Positions 11,294 to 21,312 of a stretch of DNA of 64,000 nt are shown in pieces. The notes beneath the pieces are model-generated. The model was not told the DNA's origin and searched no databases. It saw only the letters and a program-made list of their open reading frames with translations. The DNA lies in assembly GCA_004295565.1 (NCBI GenBank), contig AP019416.1, positions 4,588,001 to 4,652,000 of the forward strand, in the 5' to 3' direction. The position numbers were made by a program, and so were the translations under genes. The first letter of the stretch is position 1. Each line of letters opens with the position of its first letter. The stretch is from Vreelandella olivaria. GTDB lineage: Bacteria > Pseudomonadota > Gammaproteobacteria > Pseudomonadales > Halomonadaceae.

Positions 11294-11752
11294 GCGAGAT
11301 CTCCGCTTACCGGCTGGTGAAGCGCAAGTTTCAGGAGACCGCGTTTGATGGCGAAGGCGCACGGCTTTACGGTGGGCGCTGGAATAGCCCAGGCAATGCC
11401 TGTGTGTATGTGGCAAGCTCAGAGTCGTTGGCACTGCTGGAAATCATGGTGCATCTGGAAAGCTATCGGCTACTTAACGCCTATGCGCTGCTGCGCCTAA
11501 CGCTACCCGCCGAGAGCGTTCTCAGCGTGGGAGTAGAGGATTTACCTGAAAACTGGCGGGAAGCACCCGCGCCCGCAGAGACCGCCGAACTGGGTGATGG
11601 CTGGCTGGCGTCTGGCCAAAGTCTGGCACTGGCAGTGCCGAGCGTGGTGGTGCCGAGAGCTCAATTACATGCTCAACCCGGCACACCCCTTATTCGATCA
11701 AATCGTCGCAGCGGCCGAGGCGCTGCCCTTCCAATCCGATCCCAGGCTTTAA
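11290..11752 (+). CDS. RES-domain toxin (NAD+-degrading type), frameshifted near the C-terminus
   Basis: RES toxins deplete NAD+ in the cell. The start ATG 11290 overlaps the antitoxin stop. The family's conserved residues are visible: the YRLVKRKF start, the Arg/Tyr segment GARLYGGRWNSPG, and the ALLEIMVHL helix with its Glu. After VPSVVVPR the frame slips at about 11653-11657. Restoring two bases (CCG-CGA-GAG) gives the expected ELNYMLNPAHPLFDQIV, ending at TAA 11750-11752. As written the last 35 residues are altered, so the toxin may be inactive unless this is a sequencing error. Confidence 0.85.
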
Positions 11753-11768
11753 ACCGGGTGTGGATAAC

Positions 11769-12477
11769 TTAAACCGTCAAATGCTGTTTAATCAGCTCAT
11801 TGGAGAGCTCGCTGATCTCGCCTTTAGCCACCGGGCGGCCACGATCCATGATCACAAAGCGGTCGGCGTATTTACGGGCAAGGGTAGTTTCTGCTCTACC
11901 AGCAGCACCGTTAGGCCATCCTCCTTGATCAGTTGGCGGATTACCTGGCCGATTTGCGCCACGATGTTAGGCTGAATGCCCTCCCCGGTTCATCAAGAAT
12001 CAGTAGCTTAGGTTCGATGACCAGAGCGCGGCCAATCGCTAGCTGTTGCTGCTGGCCGCCGGAAAGGTCACCGCCGCGGCGGTGCTTCATCTCTTTCAGC
12101 ACCGGGAACAGTTCGTAGACCCGTTCGGGAATTTTTTTCAGCCCGTCGCTGCGCGCAGCCAGCCCGGTGCGTAGATTCTCCTCTACGGTCAACAGCGGGA
12201 ATATCTGCCGTCCCTGGGGCACGTAGCCAATCCCCAGCCGCGAGCGCGCCTCAACAGCTTTCTTGGTGAGCTCTACCGTGCTTTGATCCCCACCGGTATA
12301 GCGCAGTTGACCGCTGGCGACGTTAACTTCGCCCATTACCGCTTTCAGCAGCGTGGTTTTACCCACGCCGTTGCGGCCCATCACGCAGGTGCACTGGCCT
12401 GCTGGCACGTCAAGATCCAAATCCCACAGCGTGTGGCTCTCGCCGTAAAACTGGTTGAGCTTTTCAATCGCTAGCAT
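11769..12477 (-). CDS. urtE: Urea ABC transporter ATP-binding subunit UrtE (two frameshifts)
   Basis: One of the two ATPases of the high-affinity urea importer. It begins MLAIEKLNQFYGESHTLWDL, with Walker A GRNGVGKTT, signature LSGGQQQQLAIGRAL and Walker B LLILDEP. The frame is lost at a C4 run (11983-11986; expected DEPGEGIQPN) and again near 11878 (expected LPLARKYADRF). The remainder reads cleanly to HLTV and TAA at 11769. Its start abuts the urtD stop. It ends the urt operon, convergent with the res toxin gene. Confidence 0.9.
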
Positions 12478-13313
12478 TAGGCAGCCTCCTCGTCATCGGC
12501 ACCCAGGTAGACCTCGATCACTTTGGGGTCGTTGGAGACTTGATCCATGGTGCCTTCCGCCAGCACGCTGCCTTGGTGCAGTACAGTCACCTGGCGGGCA
12601 ATGGAGCGTACAAAGCCCATATCGTGCTCAACCACCACCACGGACTGCTTTCCGGCAAGCCCCGTCAGCAGCTCGGCGGTGCGCTCCATCTCCTGCTCGG
12701 TCATCCCCGCCACCGGTTCATCCACCAGCAGCAGGCGCGGGCGCTGCATCAGTAGCATGCCGATCTCCAGCCACTGCTTCTGACCATGGGAGAGGATTCC
12801 TGCTGGTTGATGGCGCAGCGTTGTCAGACCGATGGTTTCCAACACTTCATCGATGCGGTCTTTGATCTCGCCGGTCATGCGGGCGGTGAGGGTAGGAAAA
12901 ATTCGCTTATCCGCCGCCATGGCCAGCTCCAGGTTTTCAAACACCGAGAGCGCTTCAAATACCGTGGGCTTTTGAAACTTGTGGCCAATACCCAGGCTGG
13001 CGATATCGGGTTCATTCATGTGCAGCAGATTATGTCGGCTGCCGAACCATACGCTGCCGCTATTGGGTCGGGTCTTGCCGGTGATGATATCCATCATGGT
13101 GGTTTTACCCGCCCCATTAGGGCCGATAATGCAGCGCAGCTCGCCGTCGTCGATGGTCAGGTTGAGGTTATTGATGGCTTTAAAACCATCAAAGCTGACG
13201 GTGACATCTTCCATATAGAGAATCGGCCCGTGGCGAACGTCCACCGGTGAGACCTGAGGTGCCATAAAATCAAACACCCGGTCACGCTGTGTCAGCGATT
13301 GCAGAAAGCTCAT
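12477..13313 (-). CDS. urtD: Urea ABC transporter ATP-binding subunit UrtD
   Basis: The second ATPase of the urea importer, 278 residues and intact. It shows Walker A GPNGAGKTT (about residue 70), GKTRPNSGSVWFG, a signature-like LSHGQKQWLEIGMLL, Walker B LLLVDEPVAGM and the switch His in VVEHDMGF. The 3' end overlaps urtE by one base and the 5' end overlaps urtC by four. The tight coupling argues for stoichiometric expression. Confidence 0.96.
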   Translation of the reverse strand: MSFLQSLTQRDRVFDFMAPQVSPVDVRHGPILYMEDVTVSFDGFKAINNLNLTIDDGELRCIIGPNGAGKTTMMDIITGKTRPNSGSVWFGSRHNLLHMNEPDIASLGIGHKFQKPTVFEALSVFENLELAMAADKRIFPTLTARMTGEIKDRIDEVLETIGLTTLRHQPAGILSHGQKQWLEIGMLLMQRPRLLLVDEPVAGMTEQEMERTAELLTGLAGKQSVVVVEHDMGFVRSIARQVTVLHQGSVLAEGTMDQVSNDPKVIEVYLGADDEEAA

Positions 13314-14482
13314 GTGGAGGCCTCCTTGAACGTCTGTTGATGGTCAGGATCCGTCGTTTGTTCCTCGCGCTTACGGCGCTTGAGGTAGCGAAACAGCCCC
13401 GCCACACCCTTGGGCAGAAACACCGTGACCAGTACGAACATCGCGCCCAGGGCAAACAGCCAAGCATCGGGCATGACGCCGGTAAAGATGGTTTTAGCGT
13501 AGTTGACCAGAATGGCACCAATCACCGCGCCATATAGCGTGGCGCGACCGCCCAGCGCTACCCATAGCACAATCTCAATAGAGAAAATCGGCGAGAACTC
13601 GCTGGGGTTGATAATCCCCACCTGGGGTACATAGAGCGCTCCGGCCAGGCCCGCCAGCATGGCGGAGACCACAAACACAAACAGCTGGAAGCGCTCGACC
13701 CGGTAGCCGAGAAAGCGCGTACGCGCTTCGGCGTCGCGGGTGGCTACGCTGACCCGGCCAAGCTTGCTGGTAACAATCGCGCGGCAAAGAATAAAGCCCA
13801 GCGCCAGCGCCACCCCGGTGGCCAGGAAAAGCCCTAACCGCGTGGCGTCGCTGCGTAGATCGAAGCCGAGAATTTCACGGAAATCGGTCAGGCCGTTATT
13901 GCCGCCAAAGCCCATCTCGTTACGGAAGAACGCCAGCATCAAGGCAAAGGTCAGTGCCTGAGTGATAATCGACAGATATACCCCGGTGACCCGGGAGCGG
14001 AACGCCAAAAAGCCGAATACCAGTGCCAGCAGCCCCGGCGCCAATAGCACCATGGCAAAGGCGAACCAGGCCATATCGAAGCCGTGCCAGAACCACGGCA
14101 GGCTGTCCCAATTTAAGAACACCATAAAGTCCGGCAGTACCGGGTGGCCGTAAGTGCCGCGATCGCCAATCTGGCGCATCAGGTACATGCCCATGGCGTA
14201 ACCGCCAATGGCAAAAAAGGCGCCATGGCCCAGGCTCAAAATACCCAGATAACCCCACACCAGATCCACCGCCACGGCCAGCAGCGCATAGCTTAGGTAC
14301 TTGCCGAACAGATTGACCGTATAGGCGCCAATATGCAGCGGATTGTCCGGTGGCACCGCCACGTGTAGCAGGGTGACCAGTGCCAGCGCGGCCACCAGCA
14401 CGCCCAAAAAGATCTGCGTGGAGCGTTCGCTGAACGGGCGTGTTAGCCAAAAATTCGTCGATGATTCGGTCGTTAATGACAT
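13310..14482 (-). CDS. urtC: Urea ABC transporter permease UrtC
   Basis: A LivM-type inner-membrane permease for urea, 390 residues and intact. It has about ten hydrophobic helices and the family loop LGILSLGHGAFFAIGGYAMG. RDAEARTRFLGY appears near the EAA-like coupling region, and VALGGRATLYGAVIGA towards the C-terminus. The tail (RRKREEQTTDPDHQQ) is charged and cytoplasmic. It overlaps urtD by four bases. Confidence 0.96.
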   Translation of the reverse strand: MSLTTESSTNFWLTRPFSERSTQIFLGVLVAALALVTLLHVAVPPDNPLHIGAYTVNLFGKYLSYALLAVAVDLVWGYLGILSLGHGAFFAIGGYAMGMYLMRQIGDRGTYGHPVLPDFMVFLNWDSLPWFWHGFDMAWFAFAMVLLAPGLLALVFGFLAFRSRVTGVYLSIITQALTFALMLAFFRNEMGFGGNNGLTDFREILGFDLRSDATRLGLFLATGVALALGFILCRAIVTSKLGRVSVATRDAEARTRFLGYRVERFQLFVFVVSAMLAGLAGALYVPQVGIINPSEFSPIFSIEIVLWVALGGRATLYGAVIGAILVNYAKTIFTGVMPDAWLFALGAMFVLVTVFLPKGVAGLFRYLKRRKREEQTTDPDHQQTFKEAST

Positions 14483-14485
14483 CGC

Positions 14486-16102
14486 TTAGCCCTCCGCAGC
14501 CCGGCCCTTCTGCGGGAAGAGTCCACGCGGGCGTTTTTGAATGAATAGGATGATAAAGACCAGCACGATAATTTTGGCCAGTACCGCACCCGCCCAAGGC
14601 TCAAGCACCTGATTGATAACACCAAGCGATAGGCCAGCGACCAGCGTGCCCCATAGGTTGCCCACGCCGCCGAATACCACCACCATGAAGGAGTCGATAA
14701 TGTAGTTCTGCCCCAGGTTAGGGCCGACGTTGGTGAGCTGGGAGAGGGCGACCCCGGCAAGCCGGCTACGCCGGAGCCCAGCGCGAAGGTCATGATATCC
14801 ACACGAGTGGCACGAATGCCCATGGAGCGGGCCATGGCGCGGTTTTGGGTCACGGCGCGCACCTCAAGACCCAACCGCGTGCGGCGCATAATTAGCATCA
14901 GGCCCGCAAATACCACCAGCGCAAAGCCGAGCACGTACATACGATTCAACGTTAATGACAGCGCATCGTTCACTACCAATGAGCCACTCATCCACTCAGG
15001 CGTGATGACGGTACGGTTGAGCGGAGAAATCACCGTGCGCACCAGTTGCTGCAGAATCAGGCTGATACCAAAGGTGGCCAGCAGTGTCTCCAGCGGGCGA
15101 CCTTTGAGGAACTGGATCACGCCGCGTTCGATCGCCACACCCGCCAGGGCGGCGACCATAAAACCTGCGGGAATCGACAGAATCAACGCCAAGCCCGGCT
15201 GGCCGGGCAGCAGTTGCTGCACCGCCCAGGTGGTGTAGGCGCCCAGCATCATTAGCTCGCCGTGGGCCATATTGATCACGCCCATGACCCCAAAGGTGAT
15301 CGCCAAGCCAATGGCAGCCAGCACCAGCACCGAGCCAAGACTCAAACCGAAATAGAGGGTCTCCAGACCACGATTGATTTTGAGCTGCTGCTCAATGCCC
15401 GCCAGTGAAGCGGCAGCGGCGTTGGCGACGACGGGATCATCACTATTGGCTGCCCGGCTCAACGCCACGCGGGAGCGGGGTGAAGGCTGCCGTCCAGCGC
15501 TTCGACCCCGGCCATTTCGCCCGCTTCAGCGCGGTAGATCGCCACGGCCTGAGTTAGCCGGTAGCGCACCTGCTCGTCCTCTTCCTGTTCGATCAAGTCG
15601 TCGAGGGTGGGCACCAGCTCACCATCTACTTCACCTAACAGGCGCTCGGCCGACGTACGGCGGCGCTCCACGTTAGGCGAGTAGAGGTCAACAACCGCGA
15701 TGGCACTGCGCAGTTGATTGCGCAGGTTGTTGTTGATGCCGATACGCTCCAAATCACGACGGGACATCTCGCCCAGCGCTTCGCCGGTTAGCACATCGGC
15801 CACCGGCCAGTCACGGCCGCGGTTCTCCAGGACTAATACAAATCGACCATCTTCGGTGCGCTGTAATCGGCCATCTAAAAGCGCCTGCAGCCAGTCACGG
15901 GCACGCTCATCATCGCTTTGCAAAATAGCGGTGATGGCTTCGCCTTGGCGGTGTATGAATCAACGTCCAGCGCCTCTAACAGCTCAAGCGCGGCCGCATC
16001 ATTAGTGGAACGGCTGGGGGCGTCTGTTGATTGTGCCTGTGCAGTGAAGGTGACACCTAACAGCAGACAGCAGAGCAGCGCCAAGGAAAGGAAACGCCTC
16101 AT
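14486..16102 (-). CDS. urtB: Urea ABC transporter permease UrtB (three frameshifts)
   Basis: A LivH-type urea permease with the UrtB-specific periplasmic N-terminal domain of about 200 residues. It starts at ATG 16102 behind AAAGGAAG with a signal peptide (MRRFLSLALLCCLLLGVTF). Membrane-part landmarks are GVMGVINMAHGELMMLGAY and the C-terminal MVVVFGGVGNLWGTLVAG. Single-base losses occur near 15942, 15475 and 14756. Bridging all three gives one continuous protein of about 540 residues, normal for UrtB. The third lies in a TTGGCC-like context. Confidence 0.9.
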
Positions 16103-16195
16103 GGGGTTCTTCCTTTGGTTATCTAAGAGGGAAAGATAGCGTGCTCCTTGCCGCGCTAACCATCGAAACACTGCGCGGCAAGGGAGTGTTATTCG

Positions 16196-17557
16196 TTACT
16201 CAGCGAGGGCCGCTTCGGCTTCTTCTGCTGCGGTGCTGCCACCGCACGAGCCGTTAACGACGTTGAAGTTGCCGCACTCCATCGGCTTACGCCAATCGGC
16301 AATCAGGTCACGGGAGCCAGGCAGGTAGTCAGACCAAGCGTCGCCAGCCACGGTAGAGGGCGTCTGCCAAACGATATCGAACTGGCCGTTGTCCTGAATC
16401 TCGCCAATCAGCACCGGCTTGGTGATGTGGTGGTTGGGCATCATCGCCGCATAGCCGCCGGAAAGGTTAGGCACGGTCACACCGATAATGGCGTCTTTCA
16501 CCGCATCGACATCCGTGGTGCCCGCTTTGCGAACCGCCTCGGCCCACATATTGAAGCCAATGTAGTGCGCTTCCATTGGGTCGTTGGTCACGGCTTCTTC
16601 GTCGCCGGTGTACTCGATCCAGGCATCGATAAAGTCGTAGTTGTCGTCGTTATCGACGCTCATGAAGTAGTTCCAGGCGGCCAAGTGACCTACCAGCGGG
16701 CCGGTATCAATACCGGTCAGTTCCTGCTCGCCCACAGAGAAGGCGATGACCGGAATATCGGCAGCGTCGATGCCCTGGTTGGAGAGCTCGGTATAGAACG
16801 GCACGTTGGCGTCGCCATTAACCGTCGAGATCACAGCAGTGGGTTTCCCCTCTTCACCGAAACGACGAATTTCTGCCACGATGTTTTGCCAATCGGAGTG
16901 ACCGAACGGCGTGTAGTTGACCATGATGTCCTCATCCGCGATGCCGTGTTCATCCTTGAGGAAGGCTTCGAGGATACGGTTGGTGGTGCGCGGGTAGACA
17001 TAGTCGGTGCCCACCAGCGCAAAGCGCTCGATGCCCACTTCGTTGATAAGGTATTCAACCGCAGGAATCGCCTGCTGGTTAGGCGCCGCGCCGGTATAGA
17101 AGACGTTTTCAGAAGACTCTTCGCCTTCATACTGCACCGGGTAGAACAGCAGCCCGTTAAGTTCCTCTACGACGGGCAGTACGGATTTACGCGAAACCGA
17201 CGTCCAGTTGCCGAAAATCACGTCCACTTCTTCCTGATCCAGCAGTTCCCGGGCGCGTTCGGCAAACAGCGGCCAGTTAGACGCCGGGTCAACCACCACG
17301 GCTTCTAACTGACGGCCCAGCAAACCACCGGCTTCGTTCTGCTGCTCGATAAGCATTTCGACGGTGTCTTTGAGCACCGTCTCACTAATCGCCATGGTGC
17401 CGGAGAGCGAGTGGAGGATACCGACTTTGATCGGGTCATCGTCTTGAGCGATGGCCTGGGTGCTGGCACCCATAATGGCGGCAGTCAGTAGAGCCGTCGC
17501 GAAACGGCCACCTGAAAGGAATGGGCGAGGGTGTGTCGAGCGTTTGAGAGTGTTCAT
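16196..17557 (-). CDS. urtA: Urea ABC transporter substrate-binding protein UrtA
   Basis: The periplasmic urea receptor of the UrtABCDE importer, 453 residues and intact. The start ATG 17557 follows AAGGAG. The signal peptide ends near ASTQAIAQ, followed by DDDPIKVGILHSLSGTMAIS, typical of UrtA/FmdD. Further family segments are FGNWTSVSRKSVLPVVEE and NQQAIPAVEYLINEVG. It is the first gene of urtABCDE, transcribed from a sigma-54 promoter about 100 bp upstream. Confidence 0.96.
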   Translation of the reverse strand: MNTLKRSTHPRPFLSGGRFATALLTAAIMGASTQAIAQDDDPIKVGILHSLSGTMAISETVLKDTVEMLIEQQNEAGGLLGRQLEAVVVDPASNWPLFAERARELLDQEEVDVIFGNWTSVSRKSVLPVVEELNGLLFYPVQYEGEESSENVFYTGAAPNQQAIPAVEYLINEVGIERFALVGTDYVYPRTTNRILEAFLKDEHGIADEDIMVNYTPFGHSDWQNIVAEIRRFGEEGKPTAVISTVNGDANVPFYTELSNQGIDAADIPVIAFSVGEQELTGIDTGPLVGHLAAWNYFMSVDNDDNYDFIDAWIEYTGDEEAVTNDPMEAHYIGFNMWAEAVRKAGTTDVDAVKDAIIGVTVPNLSGGYAAMMPNHHITKPVLIGEIQDNGQFDIVWQTPSTVAGDAWSDYLPGSRDLIADWRKPMECGNFNVVNGSCGGSTAAEEAEAALAE

Positions 17558-17658
17558 TGTTAATCTCCTTGCACCCCTTATGGTTGGGGCTTGATGATGG
17601 GCTTCGCACTTGGGGTTGTTGTGTTAGCTCCCCAATACGTCCACTAGCCATTAACACC

Positions 17659-17674
17659 TGCAAGGGGTGCGCCA
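17659..17674 (-). promoter_or_regulatory. Sigma-54 (-24/-12) promoter of urtABCDE
   Basis: On the minus strand the sequence is TGGCGC-ACCCC-TTGCA, a close match with exact spacing. The predicted transcription start is about 17648, giving a leader of about 90 bases. The element is nearly identical to that of the urease operon. Confidence 0.75.
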
Positions 17675-17749
17675 GATTGGCACAAAGTCGCCTTATGGCT
17701 ATTTAATCAGCCACTTAATCATCATCAGAAAATTTCGACATTCATCAAG

Positions 17750-17819
17750 CGCACCAAAATAAAGCGCAACCAGGCGGCTAAAGCACCCTCTCAATGCACC
17801 AATAAGGGACAGTGCACCA
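17750..17819. promoter_or_regulatory. Cluster of NtrC-like half-sites upstream of urtA
   Basis: Three GCACCAA half-sites (17751, 17796, 17814) plus a gcaacc variant lie 80-150 bp upstream of the sigma-54 promoter. Two of the sites read tgcaccaa. No perfect dyad of standard spacing is present, so assignment to NtrC is tentative. The rest of the 17558-17926 gap holds no gene. Confidence 0.4.
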
Positions 17820-17926
17820 ACTAAGCACTTGAGCTTTTGAAATACAGATCAGTAACGCACTAATTACTTATTGATTACAAAATCATTCTTTATTATTAGT
17901 TAAAAAGAAGGTAAGAAAGCGCAGAT

Positions 17927-17955
17927 AAAAAGAGCCTTGGTATCACCAAGGCTCC
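17927..17955 (-). terminator. Rho-independent terminator after tctA
   Basis: On the minus strand GAGCCTTGG-TGATA-CCAAGGCTC is followed by TTTTT. It lies 25 bases past the tctA stop. Confidence 0.85.
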
Positions 17956-17981
17956 TCGCTATTACCCTTCAAATGACAGCG

Positions 17982-19483
17982 TTAAACCGCCACATCGGGT
18001 GGAATTTTCTTACGGCGCTTCTTGAGTAGCGGCAGGCCTAGCGACAGCACGGCCACCACCAGCAGGCCAAGCGAGATAGGCTTGTCGATGAAGGTCATCC
18101 AGTCACCACCGGAGATCTGTAGCGCCCGGCGCATGGACTCTTCCATAATATTGCCCAGAATCAGCGCCAAAATCAGCGGCGCCGCCGGGAAACCAAACAG
18201 CCGCATGCCCAGGCCCACCAAACCAAAGCCCAATAGCAGCAGCAGGTCAAACACGCTGAAGCTCATGCCGTAGACGCCGATCATGCAGAAGATCAGAATC
18301 AGCGACAGCAGTAGCGGCTTGGGCAGATCAAGAATCTTGGCGATCAGCGGGATCAGCGGCAGGTTAAGCACCAGCAGGAAGATATTGCCGATATACATAC
18401 TGGCCACCACGCCCCAGAACACGTCTGGACGCTCTGTAAGCATCATGGGGCCAGGGTTAACGCCCATCACCAGCAGTGCGCCCAGCAGTACTGCAGTAGT
18501 ACCCGAACCCGGCACACCCAGCGTCAACAGCGGCACAAAGGAGCCGGTACAGGCAGCGTTGTTGGCGGCTTCTGGGGCCGCAACGCCTTTAATATTACCG
18601 GTTCCAAAGGTGTCGCCATCTTTGGCAATGCGTTTTTCCATGCTGTAACCCAGGAACGAGCCGATGGTCGCGCCAGCACCCGGCAGAACGCCGGTAAAGA
18701 AGCCCAACACCGAGCTGCGGCCAACCGGGCCAGCGATCTCTTTGACTTCGCTACGGGTCAGTTTCAGCGAGCCAATCACATTACGCGGCGCCTCTTTGCC
18801 ACCACCGCCGCGCAGCAGCATATAGAACACCTCGGCGAGGGCAAAAATCCCCAGCGCCACCACCAGGAAGTCGATACCGTCGAGGAGTTGAACGGAGCCA
18901 AAGGTAAAGCGCTCAGTACCGGTCTGCATATCGATACCCACGATCGAGATAATCACCCCGACCACGGCTGCTATCAGCCCCTTGATCAGCGATTTATCCG
19001 ACAGTGAGACCACCGCAGTCAGGCCCAGCACCATCAGCGCAAAATACTCTGCCGGGCCAAAGCTAACGGCCACTTTAGAAAGCAGCGGGGCGACCAGCAT
19101 CAGGAAGATAACCGATACCGTGCCGCCCACAAACGAGGAGTAGGCGGCAATCGCCAGCGCTTTACCCGCCAGGCCTTTTTTGGCCATGGGGTAGCCGTCA
19201 AAGGAGGTCGCCACGGTACCCGCCACGCCGGGTGCGTTAAGCAGAATCGAGGAAGTAGAGCCACCGAAGATGGCACCGTAGTAAACCCCTGCCATCAGGA
19301 TCAACCCCGACGAGGGCTCCATGGCAAAGGTGATAGGAATCATTAGGGCAGGGCACTGATCGGGCCAAGGCCCGGCAGCATGCCGATAATGGTGCCAGCA
19401 AATACGCCGGCAAACACGTAGGCAATATTGATAGGCTCAAGCGCGATGCCAAAGCCGTACATCAGATTATTGAAGGCATCCAT
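17982..19483 (-). CDS. tctA: Tripartite tricarboxylate transporter large permease TctA (one frameshift)
   Basis: The 12-helix permease of a TTT secondary transporter for (tri)carboxylates. The start ATG 19483 gives MDAFNNLMYGFGIALEP, then GMLPGLGP. At about 19347-19349 one base is missing (expected SALALMIPITFAMEP). Thereafter it reads cleanly with YYGAIFGGSTSSILLN, PGVAGTVATSFDGYPMAKKG, VLPGAGATIGSFL and APEAANNAACTGSFVP. Corrected length is about 500 residues. It follows tctB and ends at a good terminator. Confidence 0.92.
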
Positions 19484-19537
19484 GGGAATTACTCTCTTAA
19501 ACTCTGTTAGCTGAAAGACCTGCTAACACGGCTTTAT

Positions 19538-20020
19538 TTAGAAAGGCAGCACGCCAGTGGGTAGGTAAACATCCATCACCCGCGTCATGGTCAGGTAAAG
19601 CGCCAGCACTACCCCTAACGATGTAGCGAGGTTGACCCCATGGCGGCGATAGCCGTAGTAGGCCGTCAGCCCAACGCAGAGCAGCGTGGAGGCGAGGACA
19701 AAACCCAGCGGCACCAGCAATAACGCATAGGCGGCAATCGCCAGCGAGGTCACGATGACCCGCGCCCAGGGCGTCAGTAGTAGCGGCCCGTTCTGCGCCT
19801 CTTCGTCGACTTCATCGGCACCGGCAATCGGTGTGGGTTTCTCGAAAAATAGAAACACCGACAGGATCAGTAGCGAGAAGCCTAATACTTTAGGAAAGAG
19901 GTCAGAGTCGACCGGACGCGGCAGAGGAAAAGTGGGGATTTGCCACGCCATCGCGATATAGCCAGCAGCCAATACCGCAAATACCAGTGCTAACCACTGA
20001 TTGGTATTTAAACGAGTCAT
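19538..20020 (-). CDS. tctB: Tripartite tricarboxylate transporter small permease TctB
   Basis: The four-helix small membrane subunit of the TTT transporter, 160 residues and intact. I chose ATG 20020 (MTRLNTNQWLALVFAVLAAG), as the longer in-frame start reads through a hairpin. Four hydrophobic stretches are evident, with an acidic loop (DEVDEEAQNG) between helices 2 and 3. It lies between tctC and tctA. Confidence 0.9.
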   Translation of the reverse strand: MTRLNTNQWLALVFAVLAAGYIAMAWQIPTFPLPRPVDSDLFPKVLGFSLLILSVFLFFEKPTPIAGADEVDEEAQNGPLLLTPWARVIVTSLAIAAYALLLVPLGFVLASTLLCVGLTAYYGYRRHGVNLATSLGVVLALYLTMTRVMDVYLPTGVLPF

Positions 20021-20051
20021 AGGAGTCTCTCCGAAAGAGCCAACACGCCTC

Positions 20052-20092
20052 CCGCAGTTAACGTTCACTCATCATGGTAACGTTAACTGCGG
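20052..20092. terminator. 14-bp hairpin between tctC and tctB (attenuator candidate)
   Basis: ccgcagttaacgtt (20052-20065) pairs perfectly with 20079-20092 around a 13-base loop, with no T-tract. In SBP-permease operons such hairpins often stabilise the binding-protein mRNA or reduce read-through. Confidence 0.5.
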
Positions 20093-20135
20093 AGACCCCA
20101 GCCGCTTGGGCGACTGGGTGATACAGGAGTGGGGA

Positions 20136-21134
20136 TTACTGGCGCAGCAGACCAAGCTCGCTCAGCACGTCGCTGAACTGCTCTTGCTGCTGATCCAGGA
20201 AGGCGCCAAATTCTTCGCTGTCTTGGTAGGCGTCAATCCAGCCCAGTTGGTCGCTCGCTTCTCGCCATGCATCGGTTTCCAACATTTCGGCGAACAGATC
20301 TTCATAGTAGGCGACTGCTTCTTCAGGCATATCAGGAGCGCCCATCACGCCACGCCAGATATCGAAAGTGTAGTCGAAGCCCTGCTCTTGATACGTCGGC
20401 ACTTCGCTCAAACCGCCGCCCAGACGCTCTTCAGAGGAGACGCCCAGCGCTCGCAGTTGGCTGCCTTCGCCCAGTTGGCCCACCGCTTCACCGGCACCGC
20501 CGACCACGGCTTCGATATGGCCGCCCATCAGGTTAGTCATAGCATCGCCACCGCCCGAGAAGGGGATGTAGTTGACTGCCGAGGCTTCCATTCCGGCTGC
20601 TGAGGCTAAGCCTGCAATAGCGATATGATCCATGGAGCCCGGCGCACTGCCGCCGCCCACGCTCAGGCTGGGATTCTCTTTCAGCGCATTGAGCAGGTCT
20701 TCGAGGTTCTGATACTCGGAGTCCGCTGCCACCAGAATGATCGAGTAGTCGGTATTGATCCGCGCAACCGGGGTAAAGTCGGTGTGGTCATAGCGCGAGG
20801 CGCCTGCTAGCGGCACCAGAATCATCGGCGGGCTGGTGGCAAACAGCTTATGCGGGTTGCCACTATCGCGAGCGATTTGCGCCCAAGCTACGGCACCGCC
20901 GCCACCAGGTACGTTGATCGCAGCGAAGCTTTCGTCGGCCAGTTCTTCTTGCTGAATAACCCGGGACATGGTGCGAACCAGGGTATCCCAACCGCCGCCG
21001 GGGTTGGCCGGTGCGACGAATTCGATGGAGCGGCTCGGCGTCCACTCTTGCGCCTGTGCGGCGGTGCTCATGCCTGCAAAGGCAGCGATGGGAAGAGCAA
21101 ATACAGATAAACGCTTGAGGGTAAGCGACGTCAT
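20136..21134 (-). CDS. tctC: Tripartite tricarboxylate transporter substrate-binding protein TctC
   Basis: The periplasmic binding protein of the TTT system, about 332 residues and intact. I chose ATG 21134 (MTSLTLKRLSVFALP), because GGAG lies 9 bases upstream. The alternative in-frame GTG 15 bases upstream is less well placed. The signal peptide ends at STAAQAQE, then the Bug fold begins SIEFVAPANPGGGWDTLVRT. Ligand-site motifs GGSAPGSMDHIA and FSGGGDAMTNLMGGH are present. It heads tctCBA and lies downstream of a CitAB-type two-component system. Confidence 0.93.
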   Translation of the reverse strand: MTSLTLKRLSVFALPIAAFAGMSTAAQAQEWTPSRSIEFVAPANPGGGWDTLVRTMSRVIQQEELADESFAAINVPGGGGAVAWAQIARDSGNPHKLFATSPPMILVPLAGASRYDHTDFTPVARINTDYSIILVAADSEYQNLEDLLNALKENPSLSVGGGSAPGSMDHIAIAGLASAAGMEASAVNYIPFSGGGDAMTNLMGGHIEAVVGGAGEAVGQLGEGSQLRALGVSSEERLGGGLSEVPTYQEQGFDYTFDIWRGVMGAPDMPEEAVAYYEDLFAEMLETDAWREASDQLGWIDAYQDSEEFGAFLDQQQEQFSDVLSELGLLRQ

Positions 21135-21312
21135 GATGGCGTTCTCCACGTATCAGTGTTGTTGTGTGATGAGGTTGCTATGTAGCGCTTCTTATTGTGA
21201 GACTGTACGCCGCGAACGTTAGAAGACCCTGCCCCTGCCCGACAAGCTTGTGCTCATAAAAGACAAAAAGTTCTTTATGGGCATTTTGTTCATTTTGTTC
21301 ACGCTGGCTTCA

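Noticed and set aside
16427-17308. Long plus-strand ORF opposite urtA
   Set aside because: It is a shadow of the intact urtA frame; composition follows the complementary codons.
14756-19349. Methylation-motif-specific error: several losses sit in TTGGCC/CTGGCC-like contexts
   Set aside because: Some sites fit, but most lesions are in plain homopolymers, so a motif-specific cause is not supported.
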